The notes under the pieces: model-generated
What the model saw: only the letters and a program-made list of their open reading frames with translations
The model's database searches: none
Told to the model about the DNA's origin: nothing
Position numbers and translations under genes: made by a program
NCBI GenBank assembly: GCA_963514095.1
Contig: OY741276.1
Coordinates: 14,500,959-14,564,958 of the forward strand
DNA length: 64,000 bases
Direction: 5' to 3'
Source: Eutrigla gurnardus
Lineage: Eukaryota > Chordata > Actinopteri > Perciformes > Triglidae
Shown: one piece after another, positions 61,245-64,000 of the stretch
How the letters are laid out: each line of letters begins with the position of its first letter
Numbering within the stretch: the stretch's first letter is position 1

Positions 61245-61660
61245 GTTATTTCTCATTTAGTAAAGATCACAGACGCTGTAAATGCTCCCGCGGCACGCCG
61301 TGAATGCCAAACGCGTTTTGATTGGCAGCTTGACGGCGGCGGCAGCATTTGCATGGCATTTAGCTGGGCGGGCGATGGCCACCCCCTAACACCAAGGTGG
61401 GTAAATAAGATGACTTCCCTGTTCACACAATGTACACACGCGCACAAACACACCGACGCTTGTGCACTCGCGCATGCAATCTCACTCCTCGACAACCCCC
61501 ACGCCGTCTTGGCCTGCCAAGCCACTCATAATTGTGTGGCATTTAGGTGGGAAAGGGACATGTCGTTGTGTGGGCGAGAGGACCGCTGAAAAGCCTGAGC
61601 TTCCCGCTTTTACATTTTATGCAGTCATTTCAGAGTAATTAGGCTCCCTGGTCTTAAAAA
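61245..61660. promoter_or_regulatory. Candidate conserved non-coding element 4
   Basis: Unusually GC- and motif-rich for this intergenic region. It has TTTTGATTGGCAG, AGCATTTGCATGGCATTTAG (octamer-like ATTTGCAT), CTCATAATTGTGTGGCATTTAGG and GAGTAATTAGG. The repeated GGCATTTAG and balanced composition suggest an enhancer. Confidence 0.35.
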
Positions 61661-61669
61661 AGTGCACGA

Positions 61670-63740
61670 CAAATATTAATGCAAGCTTGGATGTATTTTT
61701 TGTTTTTAATTGCAGAAAGCTTTAATCCTGAAAACCATTTTCAGATGAAGGTGCAGCAACCTAAAGCCTTGTTTACCTGATAATCCAAATGTATAGCTGC
61801 TGGATTATTATATCAACGATGAAACAAATGAATATGTGTAGTGACAAGGGTCGCTCGTAAAAACCCACAGATTATTATCACCCTCTGCAGTTTCTCTCAG
61901 CTCTAGCGTTTTAATGTCTTTCAGCTTATTGTTTTGTTTTTTCCAGACTGCAGCTTCTCGAAAGGCGACAGTAAGTCATTGTAGCATCCAGCTGACTGAA
62001 AAAGTCAGTTTCCTCCCAGCAAGGTCTCCTGCTGGTGGGGAGGACGACACAAACATTTACAGGACAATTTCTTGTTTCTCCCACTTTAGAATTAATCGAA
62101 TGCACATTGAAATAAACAAGGACACAAACGGATCTCAGAGTTTCAGCAGTTTGGTTGTATTTGGGGGACTCTTGCCCTGTTCTTAGTCAATAGATGACTC
62201 TTTTTTTTCAAAACCGAAGACTCTAGGTGGACTCAGTAAAAGAGGTGAAACGTATTTCCCCCCAAAAGGAAATACATAGGTTGTTTAGAAGATGGACGAA
62301 AACACAAGCCCCAATAAAATCAAACATCCAGTTTTGATGTTGCTCGGAATCATATGGGAGACATCCAAGTTTGAGTCAAAGTGTCTTAGAGTTTGTGATT
62401 TGTGGAGGAACATAAAAATGTGTTCAGCTCAAAAAGAAAAAGATAACACTATTTGCCAAGTAGAAGTCCTCTACCAGACAATCAAATCAGTAAAGGATGC
62501 TGGAGGATACTGGAGTCACTGCAGAGATAACTTCTTATAGAAACCTCAAACATTGCACATGAAGAAGCTCTACCTCTGGTGGAATCAGTCAAATCTATTT
62601 ATCCCTCTTTGTATTATCAGGCTCTGCTAACAACCTCTCCAATGATACAAGTGCTGTTTAGACAGTTGTTTTCCCTGGACAGGATGCAGGGAAGACAAAC
62701 AGCTGGTTGCATAAGCACAAAGCCGAATGGGGGCAGAGTGCACGGAGCCTCGATTCAGCAGAGGCAAACGGATGGAGGGAAAAAAGCTAATGGTCTAGAG
62801 AAAGGTACCAAATGAAGTGTTTGGTGCAAAGTGACTTCAGAAACTGCAGTGCAGAATTAGAATGATGAACTAACACTACGTACTGTTCCTGACACTGATG
62901 ACAGAGCCTTATTATACTGTATCGAAAAACTGATAAAGCATGTAAACTAAAAGGATGCTAGATTTTTAAACATGAATCCGAGTTTGAATTTCACAGGCCT
63001 ACAGTTAGACCTGCAGGGATTAAAGGGAAGTTTGGGGTCCCCTGCTAAAGCTGATTCCGCCGCGACCCCACACCAGATAAGTGGTTGAATAATAGATGAG
63101 ATTTCTTAGAATTTAGTGCAATTTAAATAATATTCATAACTATGTTTTTATTCGTGCATAATCACCTTAAATTGCTTTGTTTACCTCAGAATTGGCTGTT
63201 TATAGAAAGCTCTTCACACAGTCTGCCATGTTTCTAACAGTAGCCCAGAAGGGACAAACCAAACCCTGGCGAGAGCTTTTCACATGTTTTACATAACTTG
63301 GAGGCCGCTGTAGTCCTCCGACACACTTGTGAAAGGGAGGGGTAAGTGGAGGGGTATTCGGTTGGATGCAATCACACACCAAGGCTTTGTAGTTCAAACC
63401 AAGACGGCAAACTTTATTACTCTTTTCAACCTTGACAAAGGCACGGAGGATCAGATCCACTTCTTATGCTCTTACCTTTCACAGTAAAAGCCCTAGTCAT
63501 ATATACACTGCCTGACTGTTTACGAGAAGAAAATTCCCTCGGAGCATATTGCTCAAAGATGCACTACCAGACACTTTTCTGGGTCATTATACCGGTGGTA
63601 CTTCCTCATGTTGTTTATTCATCATGTCTTGGTGTGGAAAGGCCTTAAACCTAAATGAATGCCGTTATTTTAAGCCCAATTTATTATGATATGTTACTGC
63701 GACCTTGTGCTGGGATACCCAATAAGAAAATGACACCAAG
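61670..63740. other. Intergenic, no gene recognised
   Basis: Short frames only (for example 62292-62540), without recognisable domains or splice context. Confidence 0.5.
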
Positions 63741-63753
63741 GTGTCTGACAAAG

Positions 63754-63883
63754 GCCCTGTGATAGAATGGCGTCCTGTCCAGGGTGTACCCTGCCTTCGC
63801 CCAATGATAGCTAGGATCGACTCCAGCCCCCCCCCCCGTGACCCTGATTACAGGATAAGCGGTAGCCAATGGATGGATGGATG
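63754..63883 (+). mobile_element. 5'-truncated non-LTR retroelement tail with perfect target duplication
   Basis: GCCCTGTGATAGAATGGCGT, CCTGTCCAGGGTGTACCCTG and GACTCCAGC...GATAAGCGG, ending in GGATGGATGGATG, form the 3' end of a widespread fish LINE/SINE family. It is flanked by exact 13-bp copies of GTGTCTGACAAAG (63741-63753 and 63884-63896), the mark of target-primed insertion. Confidence 0.85.
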
Positions 63884-64000
63884 GTGTCTGACAAAGTGTC
63901 AGTATGTGATGAGTTAAAATGAGAATGTGTTGAACTTTTATACAAGCAGTATATAACTGTAAGTCTCGTAAATCTGTTAGGTTTGTCACATTGCCAGCTT

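Overview
The window is vertebrate nuclear DNA, almost certainly from a teleost fish. Genes have compact GT-AG introns and encode animal proteins. The spaces between them carry CA/GT microsatellites, fish-type MITEs, hAT and Tc1 remnants, LINE tails and a tRNA-derived SINE. I cannot name the species. Exon coordinates below were read by hand from splice signals, reading-frame continuity and remembered family alignments, with no transcript or database support.

Left block (1-16500) is a multiciliated-cell locus. On the minus strand, in order of transcription from right to left, lie ccno (cyclin O), mcidas (multicilin) and the 5' part of cdc20b, which runs off the left edge. The second intron of cdc20b (1426-7007) holds two further things. 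One is a cluster of three hairpins that I read as a miR-449 (miR-34/449) family. The other is the complete gpx8 gene on the opposite strand. As I remember it, this nested layout matches the human 5q11.2 locus. A candidate RFX X-box lies upstream of ccno and a palindromic X-box-like site upstream of cdc20b.

Middle block (16500-36550, plus strand) has tut7 (terminal uridylyltransferase 7; 28 coding exons plus a 5' UTR exon carrying a short uORF) and isca1 (mitochondrial Fe-S assembly; NRF-1-like and CCAAT motifs upstream). One tut7 intron appears to use a GC-AG splice pair. A 71-bp degenerate copy of the end of isca1 lies about 2.1 kb downstream of the gene.

Right block (38000-50000, plus strand) has a kisspeptin receptor gene (6 coding exons) and psat1 (phosphoserine aminotransferase, 9 exons). 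Just past psat1, on the minus strand, is a convincing last exon of a gene I do not recognise.

The last 13 kb has no recognised gene. It contains a 1.48-kb TGTGTCTC-type minisatellite with internal higher-order duplication, a perfect 26-bp hairpin, a 21-bp x 4 tandem repeat, a retroelement tail with a perfect 13-bp target-site duplication, and several repeat-poor blocks that look like conserved non-coding elements.
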